Assembly (NCBI GenBank): GCA_032690845.1
Contig: CM064428.1
Location: 59,395,575 to 59,459,574, forward strand
Reading direction: 5' to 3'
From: Eleusine coracana subsp. coracana
Lineage: Eukaryota > Streptophyta > Magnoliopsida > Poales > Poaceae
DNA length: 64,000 bases
Shown: piece by piece, positions 49,598 to 59,575 of the stretch
How positions within the stretch are numbered: position 1 is the first letter of the stretch
How the letters are laid out: each line of letters starts with the position of its first letter
Made by a program: the position numbers and the translations under genes
Notes under the pieces: model-generated
The model's database searches: none
Told to the model about the DNA's origin: nothing
Seen by the model: the letters and a program-made list of their open reading frames with translations, nothing else

Positions 49598-50850
49598 CTA
49601 TTTCTTCTTCAGCGTTCCACCAGTGTCAGCCTGGTCGAAGTGGGCTCCCACATTTGGTTCCTTCACTGTGCTTGAATCGATCAGCAACAAGGCATGATGT
49701 TCCCTCTGTACTACTTTCTCCTGCTGGCTCGCCACCCCATCCAACTCCATCCCTAAGTTGTCTTTTTCTGTAGATTCTCCTCCTTTGTGCATGGGCATGT
49801 TCTCCACCTTGTCATTTTCCCCTACGTGAGCCATCATGGGAGTTGGAATTACAGCTTGTAGACTCTCATTGCCTGAGGATTCTGCATTTATGAAGGATAG
49901 CTTACGCGGCACCCCACCACCTTCCTTCCCCTTGAGGTGCTTCAGTGGACTCTGACCATCATCCCGCAACTCAGGATCAGAGGAGTGGGAGGACCCTTTT
50001 GCAGCACCCGACAGCCTGCTCTTCTCCTTCTCCGGTTTCCTCTATGGTCCATCGCTTCTCCTCCCCTGTGATGACCCACTAGAACCACTGCTTGCTGACC
50101 ACCTCCCCCTGAACTCCCCTTGCGCCCTCCTCTTCTGTGGGTTATATCGTAGGTTTTCCCCATATTGTCTTACTTCACCTTTGCCCACACTGCCATCACA
50201 CTCCTTGTCCACATGCCCCAACAAACCGTAGATATAACAGAAGTTTGGTAGGAACTCGTACTGGAGCTGGCACCACACCTCGCCACCTTCTTCATCTTCC
50301 ACCAGCACGCCTCTGACCAGAGGCTTTTTTACATCCAGGCGCACCTTCACCCGCAAGCATGACCCTACCATCGATCCATCCTCATCAGCATCAACCTCCA
50401 AAACCTCCCCCACCTTGTTCCCCATCAACCTGCCAGCGCTCTCATTCATGAGCCCTAGCGGTAGATCGAGAAACCGGAGCCACACTGGGATGAAACGGAA
50501 CTCCAGCTCCCGTAGCCGCTTTGATTTGTCGAACTCCACCATAATGAGGAGGTCATTGCCGAACTCCCATGGGCCCTCCATGATTGCCCGACGCATACTG
50601 CCCACCTGCAAGAAGGTGAACAGGAAGAAGTTGTCCCCCAGGTCCTTGCATCTTATCCCCGAGCGAGGGCACCAGATCTTCCCCACCCCTTGCTCCAATC
50701 CTTCAGCACTACCCGCCTTGCTCGAGAAGAGCTTCCCCACCGCCTGTGGGAAGGAGCTCTCCTCCTTTCTCCCCAACTTCCATGACACCTTAACACCCTA
50801 CCGTTCCTCCTCCATGAGCTTGAGACCTCTCATGAGACCTTCAAACCCAC
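49598..50850 (-). pseudogene. LINE ORF1 (gag-like), broken
   Basis: The main frame (50788-50042) reads WCPRSGIRCKDLGDNFFLF, MRRAIMEGPWEFGNDLLI and FIPVWLRFLDLPLGLMN, typical of the DUF4283 / plant LINE ORF1 nucleic-acid-binding domain. A zinc knuckle remnant FCYIYGLLGHVDKEC follows, in which the second Cys of CxxC has become Tyr. A TAG lies just upstream (EEER-stop-GVKVSW, near 50800). The C-terminal part (49969-49598) is in another frame. It would bind the LINE RNA if intact. Confidence 0.7.
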
Positions 50851-51155
50851 CATCCCCTCCTCACCGGGGCTGCCCCATTGTGGTACGCCGTTGTCCCACC
50901 GCCGGCCTGCACCACAAACAGCCCAGGAGGCCACCCGTGGAGCCCAGAGCCGCAGCAGAGCCCCGTCGAGACCAGCTAGCAGGGATGGGCGGCGAGGCAA
51001 TCGCTCAATTTCGTTGGATTTTGGTGGAAAAAATAGCCGAAACGCCTGGATCTGAGGCCAGGGTTCGGGACCTCTCCGAGCCGCCAGGGGAGACCTAACA
51101 GCTGGAACCAACTTTTTGGGTTTGGAGTCCCCTTAGGGCCGGCTCTGCCAGGACA

Positions 51156-52664
51156 GCATGCACACATTTGTCAATTCATACTGCACCGCTCCATGTCACC
51201 TAACTTGGGTCAACCGCATGGCCATCGTTATGCGAATCTTTGATCACAGGACCTGGAGATCAACCTGCTCAAGCGTCAATGGCCTAGACGCCAACAAAGT
51301 CTTGGTAAAAACATCTTATTGTCCATGTAAAACCGGTGCACTTGGTGGAGGTGCTGCGGCCCAGAGATCAGTAGCTAATAGGGTATACGGCCGCCATGCT
51401 TCCGGTCATCAGCCATCTGATAGAAAACTCCATGCTAGATGCGGAGCATTTATGCAATTGTTCCACGTGATGCCTGCCATGCCTATCCAATAACCTTGCC
51501 GGTGGCTGTCGTTCTTTCTACAATCTGGCCAAAGAGATGAACACCACATTGCTGCGATGAAGAATTTTGAACGAAAGGCTATTCACGTGGAACTTCTCGT
51601 AATAGATGGCCCTGCCGGCCTGCCGGTATTGTAGATTAAATCGTTTCCTGGTAGATTTCTTCCTTGATTGATCTGGTGGGGTTACGAGGTGAAAGGTACC
51701 TTGAGGTGCTAAAATACGTTAAGATCACACGAGGATGCAGATTAAGGCTTAGATATCCTTGGGAGATTGAGTGGGCACATGATCAATGGTCCAATATTTT
51801 ATTTTATTTTCGAGAATTTTGTTTTGGATCGTGATGGAAAACAGAATGAGGTGCTTTGGAGGAGTCTTGATCGTTTGGATTCGCATGAGAAGTTACGAGA
51901 AGATCCAATGACAAAGCAATTACGGGTCAGCTTTCCTTCTTTAGATATGTGATGTAGGGATTTTTTAGATAATGGAAATAAGTTTCGACTTTTTGTATTG
52001 TTTATGCATACAACCCGGCTCAGTCATTATTACAAGTCTTGTGACCAACAAAACTAACACGAACAAGTGATGTAGGGATTGAGGGCTAGATATTTTACTT
52101 TTTTGTGAGAATTTAGAAGCTATTTCTCGCTTTTTCTAGACCATATGGTAGGAAGTTCATCTTCTTTTATTATTAAATATATTAAAAATATCGTTTGATA
52201 TAGTTGTCGTCACGCGTGTTTGACCTTGGATGTACAGGTTGTAACCTTTTGTGTCGCAAACAAGTGTAATTCTATTGTGCAGTTAAATAATGCTGGGTTA
52301 GTGGCAGAGCTTCATGCAAGACAAATAGGGGGCTCCCCCGTGCTCCTTCAAATTCTCAGGAAAAACACTTGTTTCCACCACTCGTGTACTGACAAAAGTC
52401 TCAAATTTGTGAATCAGAGTATGTATAGCCAGTAGTCGCAACGGTGTTGTTGGTGACACAGCTTCATGCAGGGCCCTTTCTTGCTCGTTATCAACTTTGT
52501 CAGGAAAAACACACTACTCTCTTTACATTGCCAAAAAAAAAAAAACACAACTTTTTGTAGTCACAAAAGTACAAAATTTATTTCGTGAACTATATGTTAA
52601 GTTGGTCGTCACGATCTGCCACCAGGAGAATAAGTAGCAGCAAGATGCGCGTATAAGCAAAACA
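51156..52664. other. Intergenic, nothing recognised
   Basis: Several open frames up to 111 codons occur (51158-51493, 51767-51952) without known domains. There is an A-run near 52531 in + orientation. It holds the 3' flank of the F-box gene at 52665. Confidence 0.35.
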
Positions 52665-54023
52665 TCAGCGGCGTGTCCTCCTCCTACTACCGTGATCATC
52701 ACCAGCAGCATAGGCCTCCAACACCGGCGGCCACGGCAGCTCGCACGGATAGGCTTGCCCGGGGTACTTGTTCCTCTCATGCTCCCGCTCCACCTTGAGC
52801 GTGTCGAGCTCCACGGAGAACAGGCACGTCTTCTCCTGCGGCGTGACGAGGATGTACTTGTCGTGCGCGGCGACGATCATGGCGTTCCGCTGGAAGTACC
52901 AGTAGTTCTCTCGCCCCGGCAGGTCTCCGGCGGCCTCCGGCAGCCGCAGAAACTTCTCGATCACCCACTCCTCCTCATCATCGCTGCCCTGTTGAGGACG
53001 TTGAGCGAATACCATGAGGTTGCTGTTGATCATGCGGACGACGCGCAGCTTTCCGTCATCGCCGCCGATGACCCGGAATGTCCACTTGTCGTAGGAGCCC
53101 CCGACGGTGTCGGGCGGGAGCGTGATCCACGAGAAGGTCGTGGTGGCCTTGTCGAGAACCAGCATGGCGCCATCTTCTCCGGTAACCCAGTAGAGCGAGC
53201 CGTTGGCACGTCCCGCGAAGGTCAATGATGTAGATCCAGCAGGAAGCGTGATGCCGTCACTGTTGGTCGACGCGCTGGGAATGTCGCGCCATCCGCCATC
53301 GTCGTTCCCGAGGCTGAACACACACGCCGCCGGCTTGTAATAATAGCCTTCGGTCTCGGAATAGACGTAGTCAAGCAGGAACACTCGGAAGTTGGACACG
53401 CCGCCGCCGCTGCCCTTGGCGTTTTTATCACCATCATCACCGTCGAGCAGGAAGACGTCGCCGAGATTGATGCTGCCCGGACAAAGGATCCCTTGGTACC
53501 GCCGTGTGAGCGGGTCGCACACGACGAGCTCATCACGCCGGAAGCCGCCGCCGGTTCCCCTTTTGAAGAGGAGGAGGAGGCGACCGTGGCTGTCGGCGAT
53601 GGCCCAGCCCCCGTCGCATTCCGGGAGGAAGTCGAGGGAGAAGCGGCGGCTATCGACGATGTTGTTGTTGCTGGAGGGCACGAACACCGGGTTGCCGGTG
53701 ATGGGTGGCTCCCCGTACTCGATCCAGTCGGGGTGGAAGGCGTGGTAGTGGCCGGCGACGCACGGCGGGTTGAGCGCGCGGTATTGGGTGAGGAATCCGG
53801 TGGTGCCCGTGATCGTACGGCGCCACAGCTTGCACGTGGCCGCCGCGCGGATGAGGGTGGCCGAGGAGTCGACGCGGAGGAGGATGAGCGGGAGGAGGTG
53901 GTCGGGAAGGTCGTGCACGGTCGTCGGCCCAGCTGCTCGGGGATGTCGTTCTTTCTTCGTCTTCGTCTTCGTCTTTGGCTTGCCCCTGCTGCTGCTTCCA
54001 CGATGTCGTCTCCCGGTCGCCAT
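52665..54023 (-). CDS. F-box protein with C-terminal propeller-like domain
   Basis: A single-exon gene of 452 aa. A basic Lys/Thr-rich N-terminus is followed by an F-box at about residues 37-72 (VHDLPDHLLPLILLRVDSSA, ATCKLWRRTI), expected to bind SKP1 in an SCF ubiquitin ligase. The remaining 370 residues form a beta-propeller-like F-box-associated region of the grass DUF295/DUF1618 kind. Landmarks are GHYHAFHPDWIEYGEP, SRRFSLDFLPECDGGWAIAD, VVCDPLTRRYQGI, GSLYWVTGEDGAMLVLDK, GDLPGREN, VTPQEKTCLFSVELDTLKVE and PCELPWPPVLEAY. A paralogue lies 2.3 kb away (56316-57707) in the same orientation, and decayed relatives lie in the first 16 kb. The substrate is unknown. GC-rich, with long shadow frames on the opposite strand. 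Confidence 0.88.
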   Translation of the reverse strand: MATGRRHRGSSSRGKPKTKTKTKKERHPRAAGPTTVHDLPDHLLPLILLRVDSSATLIRAAATCKLWRRTITGTTGFLTQYRALNPPCVAGHYHAFHPDWIEYGEPPITGNPVFVPSSNNNIVDSRRFSLDFLPECDGGWAIADSHGRLLLLFKRGTGGGFRRDELVVCDPLTRRYQGILCPGSINLGDVFLLDGDDGDKNAKGSGGGVSNFRVFLLDYVYSETEGYYYKPAACVFSLGNDDGGWRDIPSASTNSDGITLPAGSTSLTFAGRANGSLYWVTGEDGAMLVLDKATTTFSWITLPPDTVGGSYDKWTFRVIGGDDGKLRVVRMINSNLMVFAQRPQQGSDDEEEWVIEKFLRLPEAAGDLPGRENYWYFQRNAMIVAAHDKYILVTPQEKTCLFSVELDTLKVEREHERNKYPGQAYPCELPWPPVLEAYAAGDDHGSRRRTRR

Positions 54024-54177
54024 AAATGGACGACGTCAATAATTAACCTTCTCCTGCACAGTCAGTATATATGTGCTTGTTGCTTATCCTTCAATGGCGA
54101 TTTACTCTGGCAGCTTCTGCGGTTTATAAATATAATGGTGCGGCAGTTGATTCTTTCATCCACACTAATTAACCCAC
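54024..54177 (-). promoter_or_regulatory. Proximal promoter of the 452 aa F-box gene
   Basis: The bases directly before the ATG include TATAAATATA near 54126-54135 (TATATTTATA on the transcript strand), about 100 bases upstream of the start. This is a plausible TATA box for a short leader. A similar TATAAA lies about 75 bases upstream of the paralogue's ATG (near 57783). Confidence 0.45.
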
Positions 54178-54440
54178 CAGGTGCCCTTCAAACATTTCAG
54201 TGATTGACTCAGGCACTCAGCTTGATCGGGACGTGCCGCGCCCTCCAAGTAGACAAAGTGTCGTTCCCGCGTTCTAATTAAAATACTACTTAGTGCTACT
54301 ACCGGGTTTGCAATAAACTTGCGTTCGAAGCAACTCGCGAAGTGGGTTAACTTTGTGCAATTTGAATATTAGTATTTAGTATACTTATAGGTTGTTGAGT
54401 TTAGAGTGACGCAATGGCCGTCCTGGTCCATGATTCTGCC
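54178..54440. repeat. F-box upstream module, copy with gene
   Basis: This stretch is similar over about 260 bases to 55512-55770. Both have GTGCC(C/T)TTCAAACATTTC, GTGCCGCGCCCTCCAAGTAG, TTCGAAGCAACTCGCGAAGT / ATCGAAGCAACTCGCGAAGT and GTTGTTGAGTTTAG. The GTGCCGCGCCCTCCAAGTAG core also occurs at about 57857 and 61229. It lies upstream of the F-box gene ending at 52665. Confidence 0.7.
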
Positions 54441-56315
54441 ACTTACGTGCTACAAATTCAGAACCATCAGGAAGTAAGAGTAGTGGTTAAACCGAAGTTT
54501 AACCCAATGAATAAAAATTGGGCTGAATGTTTGGCTATTTTTACATATCTTCATAGTTCTTGACGTTTTCTTGCATATATTTGAACTGAATATAGAGCAG
54601 CATCAAGGAAAAACAATACCATATGAATAACACTTTTTGAAAATAATATGCATACATGATATTTATATATAATCGGGTGTATGTCTCTCATCACATGACG
54701 GAGATTTTGCTTATACCTCAAGTGAATATAAATTAGTTCCATCTTCATACAAAAAAGTTTCATATGCATATATTAGGTAACTTTCAAATTTATAAGACAA
54801 AAGATTTCATCTTTTAATAAAAAAAAGTTTGACTTACAAGAAAACAAAAAAAAGGTTTCACCTCTATATACAATATTCCATCTTCAATTAACAAAAGCTC
54901 CTGGAACAAAGTTCTACCTTTTGAAGAGAAACATATTCAAAGAAAAGTGAACGATGTAACTAAAAATTTAAGCTTGAATATAATATAAAAAGGTTCCATG
55001 ATAATAGAAATAAGTTCCACTAGTATGTTTGTTTTGTTTCCAAAATACGACTGAGAGATGTGCAAAAATCACAGTTAGCTAAGAACTAATAAATCTCTTT
55101 TACTAGTCTAACTTTAAAAGGTTTGAGCAAATCTTGGTCAAATAATATAGTCATGCATCCCCCTCGCACTTTTACTTGTTAGCCTCCATCGTTTTAGAAA
55201 CAAGTCCGTCTGCAAGTTGACACTGCTTCGACAAATGTATTCGTGGTGGTGCCATCTAGAAGTGCCGGTACAATTCAAGGCATTCTTCATTTCCAAGATC
55301 CAATAAAATCCCAGATTAGCTCCATAGTGTCATGACACTACTACAGAATCGTAGTTTGATGAGCAGTCCGGTGTATACCGGCCTGTCATTTCGGATTACA
55401 TGTCTGATTTTTCTGGTATGTAGTAGTTCAATACGCTCATCAATAGTATAATACGGTACGCTCTTGTACTCAAAATTTTGAAGTGAGATCACGCATCATC
55501 ATTAGTATTATATGGTGCCTTTCAAACATTTCGACGTTTGACTCAGCCTGCTCGGGGAGTGCCGCGCCCTTCAAGTAGCTATAGCCATGTGCGCGGACAA
55601 AGTGTGATCCACCGAGTACTAATTAAAATACTATAAACTTTAGATTTATAATGAACTTGCGATCGAAGCAACTCGCGAAGTGGGTTAACTTTGTCTAATT
55701 GGAATATGAGAGTTTGTGCGTTGTTGAGTTTAGGATGACGTAGAGACGTCCTGCCTGGTCCACGGCGCTGTTAACCCGGCCGTTGATAACCAGTGATTTT
55801 TCAGTTCTTGACGTTTGCTTTCTTATATTTGACCAAACCAACATCAAGAAAAAAAATAAAAAAAATTGAGATTCATGATGTGATTTATTCAAAGCATCAT
55901 TAAATACTATTGTAAAAGTAGTTTTTTTTTATGTTTGAACAAATATCAGCTCAAAAACAATTATTATTCATGTATGTTTTAACAGATAGAGTGTCCGCTA
56001 AATATTTCAGCAGCAATTGGTTTCTTGTGGTGGAACCAACCCTCTCATGTTCTGGTCGTAGACTCGCACGGTAGCATTTACGCTAATTATTTTCGTGGCG
56101 CCATCAAGAAACACCAATAAATTTTAGATTTGTTGTTGCGAGAAACCGATGAATCATAGGTTAGCTGCATGCGTGCGCCCAATAATGATGAGAAGGTCGA
56201 TGAACAATTCGGTACGCCAACTAATAGTATCTCTGGCATTTCAGATTATATGGTACACAACACACTTTTGAACTCACAAAACTTTTGAACTGGGATAACA
56301 TAATTAGTTTCTTTA
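54441..56315. other. Intergenic between the two F-box genes
   Basis: Apart from the orphan module this is AT-rich and non-coding. A run of GTTCCA-type phrases (AAAAGTTTCAT, AAAGGTTTCAC, AAAGGTTCCATG) recurs between 54755 and 55020. CACTACTACAGAATC at 55337 looks like a CACTA terminus, but no partner end is convincing. Confidence 0.4.
55512..55770. repeat. F-box upstream module, orphan copy
   Basis: This is the second copy of the module at 54178-54440, but no F-box frame lies on its gene-side flank (54441-55511). That flank is AT-rich and non-coding. The orphan suggests that an F-box gene copy was lost, or that only the upstream part was duplicated. Confidence 0.65.
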
Positions 56316-57707
56316 TTATCTCCTCCGCCTACTACTGCTAGTACCGTGCTCATCAACGCACGCGTTGAAGACCGGCGGCCACGGCAGCTCGTAAGGGTAC
56401 GCTGCTCCTGGGTAGCTGTTCCTCTCGTGCTCCCGCTCGACCTTCATCGTCTCGAGGTCGACGGAGAACGGCCACGTCTTCCCTTGCGGCGTCATGAGAA
56501 CGAACTTGTCGTTCGCCGCGATGATCAAAGCTTCAAGGTGGAAGTGGATGTACCTCCGCTCCTCCTCGCGGCCCGGAAGCCCGCGTGTGGCTTCTGAAAT
56601 CCGGAGGAGCTTCTCAAGCACCCACTCCTCGCTGCCGTTGAGCCGCACGAAGACCTTGAGGTCGTTGCCTATCACACGGATGATGCGCAGGGCTCCGTCT
56701 TCGCCGCCGACGACCCGGAAGCTCCTCCTGTCGACGTACGGTCCCCAGGAGAAGCTGCCGGCGGGGAACAAGAACCGTGAGAACTCCGCGGCGTCCTCGT
56801 CAAAAACAAGCATGGTACGGTCTTCTCCGGTGATCACCCAGTAGATCGACCCATTGGCGCGCCCCACCAAGGATATGGAGTCGATTTCATCCGGATCCGG
56901 AATGGTGACCACACTGCTGTTGGGTTTGGATGTTCTCGGCAGAACACGCCATCCATCGTTGTCGTCGCTTCCCGAGGTGAACACGCACGCCACCGGCGTG
57001 CTACGACCGGGTTCCAGCAACGCGTTGTACGCGTTGACAATGGCGAGGATCCTGAAATTGGACGTGCCGTCGACGTTGTGGTCGCCGTCGAGGAGGAACA
57101 CTCCGAGGCAGTAGGTCGTGACGTCTGCCGGCCGAAGGATCCCCTGGAACCGCCGGGTCAGCGGCTCGCAGATGACGAGGTCGGGTAAGCTGCTGAAGTG
57201 GCTCCTTATTGTCCGTGCTCCTGAAGCCCAGGTGCTGGTGGTGGCCCTCCTCTTGAAGACGAGGAGGAGGCTGCCGCGGCTGTCGGCGATCTCCCAGCCG
57301 GTGTCGCTGTCGGGGAGGAAGTCGAGGGAGAAGTGGCGACGATCAACGGTGGCCGATGAGGACGGCACGACTACGGGGCTGCCGGTGATTTGTGGCGGCT
57401 GGCAGTGCTCGGCTTCGATCCAGTCGGGGTCGACGGCGTGGTAGTTGCCGGCGATGCAGGGCGTTGCGTGGAGGGACCGAAAACGGGCTAAGAACCAGGT
57501 CTCCGCGACCAGGCGGCGCCATCGCTTGCACGTGGCCGCTGCACGGAGCAGGCACGCGGACGAGTGGAGGTGGAGAAGGATGAGCTCGAGGAGGTGGTCC
57601 GGCACGTAGTGCACGGTTGTCGGCCCGACAGCGGCGGGCTCTTTGCTTGGCGTCATCTTGCTCTTGGGCTTGTTGCTGCTCTGACGCCACCGCCTCTCCG
57701 TCGCCAT
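56316..57707 (-). CDS. F-box protein with C-terminal propeller-like domain
   Basis: A single-exon gene of 463 aa, paralogue of 52665-54023. The F-box lies at about residues 33-70 (VHYVPDHLLELILLHLHSSA, ATCKRWRRLV). The propeller-like region has GNYHAVDPDWIEAEH, DRRHFSLDFLPDSDTGWEIA, VICEPLTRRFQGILRP, GSIYWVITGEDRTMLVFDED, ISEATRGLPGREEE and MTPQGKTWPFSVDLETMKVE, ending near PYELPWPPVFNACVDEHG. It likely recruits an unknown substrate to an SCF ligase. The frame stays open 66 codons further upstream to an ATG at 57905. I prefer 57707 because MATERRWRQ aligns with MATGRRHRG of the paralogue and a TATAAA sits between the two. The upstream region is duplicated at 61090. Confidence 0.88.
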   Translation of the reverse strand: MATERRWRQSSNKPKSKMTPSKEPAAVGPTTVHYVPDHLLELILLHLHSSACLLRAAATCKRWRRLVAETWFLARFRSLHATPCIAGNYHAVDPDWIEAEHCQPPQITGSPVVVPSSSATVDRRHFSLDFLPDSDTGWEIADSRGSLLLVFKRRATTSTWASGARTIRSHFSSLPDLVICEPLTRRFQGILRPADVTTYCLGVFLLDGDHNVDGTSNFRILAIVNAYNALLEPGRSTPVACVFTSGSDDNDGWRVLPRTSKPNSSVVTIPDPDEIDSISLVGRANGSIYWVITGEDRTMLVFDEDAAEFSRFLFPAGSFSWGPYVDRRSFRVVGGEDGALRIIRVIGNDLKVFVRLNGSEEWVLEKLLRISEATRGLPGREEERRYIHFHLEALIIAANDKFVLMTPQGKTWPFSVDLETMKVEREHERNSYPGAAYPYELPWPPVFNACVDEHGTSSSRRRR

Positions 57708-57734
57708 GGAAGCAGATACCTCTTGAGCTCCGTG

Positions 57735-59575
57735 GCTGGTTTTCGTAGGATAGTGTGTGGAAGTGGCTGCTTGCTTTGTGCTTTTATAAATGGTTGGCGG
57801 AGTAGATGATCTTTGAGCATTTATTTCATTGTTTGACTCAACTTGATGAACAAGAGTGCCGCGCCCTCCAAGTAGCCTACTCAGCCACGTGCGTGGGCCA
57901 AGCAAGAGATCCTTTGTGCTAATTAGAAGTTTTAATTAAATCGAAATGCGTTCACTTTAGAGCATTTTTAATGGGTCTTTCATTCACATTTAATTAGGTG
58001 ACACATCAGAAAAAAGAGTGACATGGCAACACATTTAATATGAAAGAGAGAAAAATTATTTCATCCTAGTGAAAAGCCGTTGTACTTTTTCCAAGTCAAT
58101 GAAAGACTGATGAAAGATGTATTGATGGCTCTTTCTTTCATTCGCTAAGTGGTTATACAATTTGTATGGCTTATTTGATGCCACATCATGTAATAATTTA
58201 ATATTCAACAAACATATGAAATTGTGAAATGAAAGGAGTCATTAAGAGAGACATTTTCATTCTCCTGTAAAAAACTAAAAAGCTAATATGACAGTCTTAG
58301 TAATAGTGAAATGAAAGTACCCATTGAGAATGACCTTATGAGATGAAATACAGCTGAGTTGGTGTCAATGGTTTAGACTGTCTTTAATATTACACACTTC
58401 ATTTAAACTCTGCAATTGCTGATTTTTTTCCAGTGGATTAAAATATGCAGCGGCAGAACCAGAATTAGAACATGAACCACTTAGATTTTACCAGATGTTG
58501 GAGCTACTTTAATCGCTCCATTCAATTCTCCTTTGTAGCTGTCTCACTGGCACTTCTCTTTCCGGTGTCAAAGATCGCACACAAGTTTGTACCCTCCACA
58601 ATAAGATTTCAGATACCAACTTCATTTGGAGGGCACAAAGTGAAAAACAACAGTTTAACGCTTGGCTTATTTTGCTCAAGAATATCCTCCCTTCCTAAAC
58701 GGGTGAATGACACAATTTACCATTAAAGAAGAGACACGTAGTTGGAATAAACAATTTAGAGTACTTTACAGCTGTATTTCAATCCATCTATCAAAGGTGA
58801 TTAATATGTAGTTCTTGAACAAGCTACTAAGACGGGAGCTGCATGGAAACAAATAGGGAATAATCATAATCAGCCAATGATGCTTCAACCATACACAAGC
58901 CAACATTTATTTATTAATTCTAAATTGAGCCACATCTAGAAAATTATCGAAGATCATGTTTGGTCCGATCCAAGTGTGTTATGTTATGGCTCTACACTCA
59001 ACCTACTCTTTTATAATCAATCATCATTCCACAAACGTTATACCTGTTGGTGTCTTTTTTACCATCACATAGGGACTAATGCTCATCAACACTTTTATAT
59101 TTTTTTTTATGAAATTTGACTTCTACAAATATTTAAGTGAAAGGATCCTCAAATGTTTTCACTAGAATTTTAGTGAATTTAGTATTAAAAGACCTAAAAA
59201 AACAATATCGGCTACGTGTTTAAAATAAGTGTACGAGCGAGACTAGCCATCCATACAAATGTATTAGAATTGCAATTGGCAAGTTACATGGGCATACCTG
59301 ATACAAGGGCGACAACAACATCAAATTGAAGTATTGTTAAAATTAGCCTAGATGGACATTACATATACATATTCTAAAGACCCACTTACCATGTCTAGAA
59401 ATTTATCAAAGTTTAACCCAATCAGATCTTGTTATGCTATGGCTCTACCACTCAACCTACTCTTTTGTAACCAATTATCATTATACAAGTGTTATTCTTT
59501 GTGGTGCGCATTTATCATCATATAGGTACTAATTGCCAAATATTTCATAAATATTTAAAAATTGGACTTTCTCTT
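57735..59575. repeat. Segmental duplication, copy A
   Basis: This copy runs from the leader of the 463 aa F-box gene (TTTTCGTAGGATAGTGTGTG) outward. It is collinear with 61090-63330 with high similarity. Examples are GTGCCGCGCCCTCCAAGTAG, CACACAAGTTTGTACCCTCC, CATAATCAGCCAATGATGCT and the CAACCTACTCTTTTATAA block. The copy carries one MITE (57961-58335) absent from copy B. Internally the CAACCTACTCTTTT...ACTAAT block occurs twice (about 58996 and 59452), a tandem repeat of about 450 bases also present in copy B. Confidence 0.85.
57961..58335. mobile_element. Tourist-like MITE in copy A
   Basis: The ends are GAGCATTTTTAATGGGTCTTTCATT on the left and GGTCATTCTCAATGGGTACTTTCATT as the reverse complement of the right. 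They are flanked by TTA at 57958-57960 and 58336-58338. Copy B reads CACTTTATGAGATGAAAT at 61326, the uninterrupted site with a single TTA. This proves insertion after the duplication, or loss in copy B. Confidence 0.85.

Larger units (their letters stand above)
45157..51129 (-). mobile_element. Full-length L1-type LINE, inactive
   Basis: The element is flanked by a perfect 17-base target duplication, CCCTTAGGGCCGGCTCT, at 45140-45156 and 51130-51146. A T-run at 45157-45169 is its poly(A) tail on the - strand. In order from its 5' end it carries an ORF1 with a DUF4283-like RNA-binding part and zinc knuckle, then an ORF2 with endonuclease, reverse transcriptase, zf-RVT and RNase H. Both ORFs are broken. 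At nearly 6.0 kb with both ends present it looks complete. The perfect target repeat suggests fairly recent insertion. Confidence 0.88.
44715..51147. mobile_element. Small hAT-like element, split by a LINE
   Basis: The left end is CAGGGCCGGTCCTGAG. The right end, as reverse complement, is CAGAGCCGGCCCTAAG. The 8-base flanks CCAGGGCA (44707-44714) and CCAGGACA (51148-51155) differ at one base, which fits a hAT target duplication. Without the inserted LINE and one copy of its target repeat, the element would be about 443 bases. It shows no transposase. The CAGGGCCGG terminus is common in grass hAT elements. Confidence 0.65.

Noticed and set aside
52692..54203. Long + strand frames (178, 118, 236 codons) opposite the 452 aa F-box gene
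   Set aside because: Shadows of a GC-rich coding strand; no domains.
55337..55434. A miniature CACTA element (CACTACTACAGAATC ... TATGTAGTAG)
   Set aside because: The right end does not match the left well enough and no 3-base target duplication could be fixed.
57708..57905. Extension of the F-box protein to the ATG at 57905 (529 aa)
   Set aside because: The added 66 residues have no counterpart in the 452 aa paralogue, and a TATAAA lies between the two ATGs.
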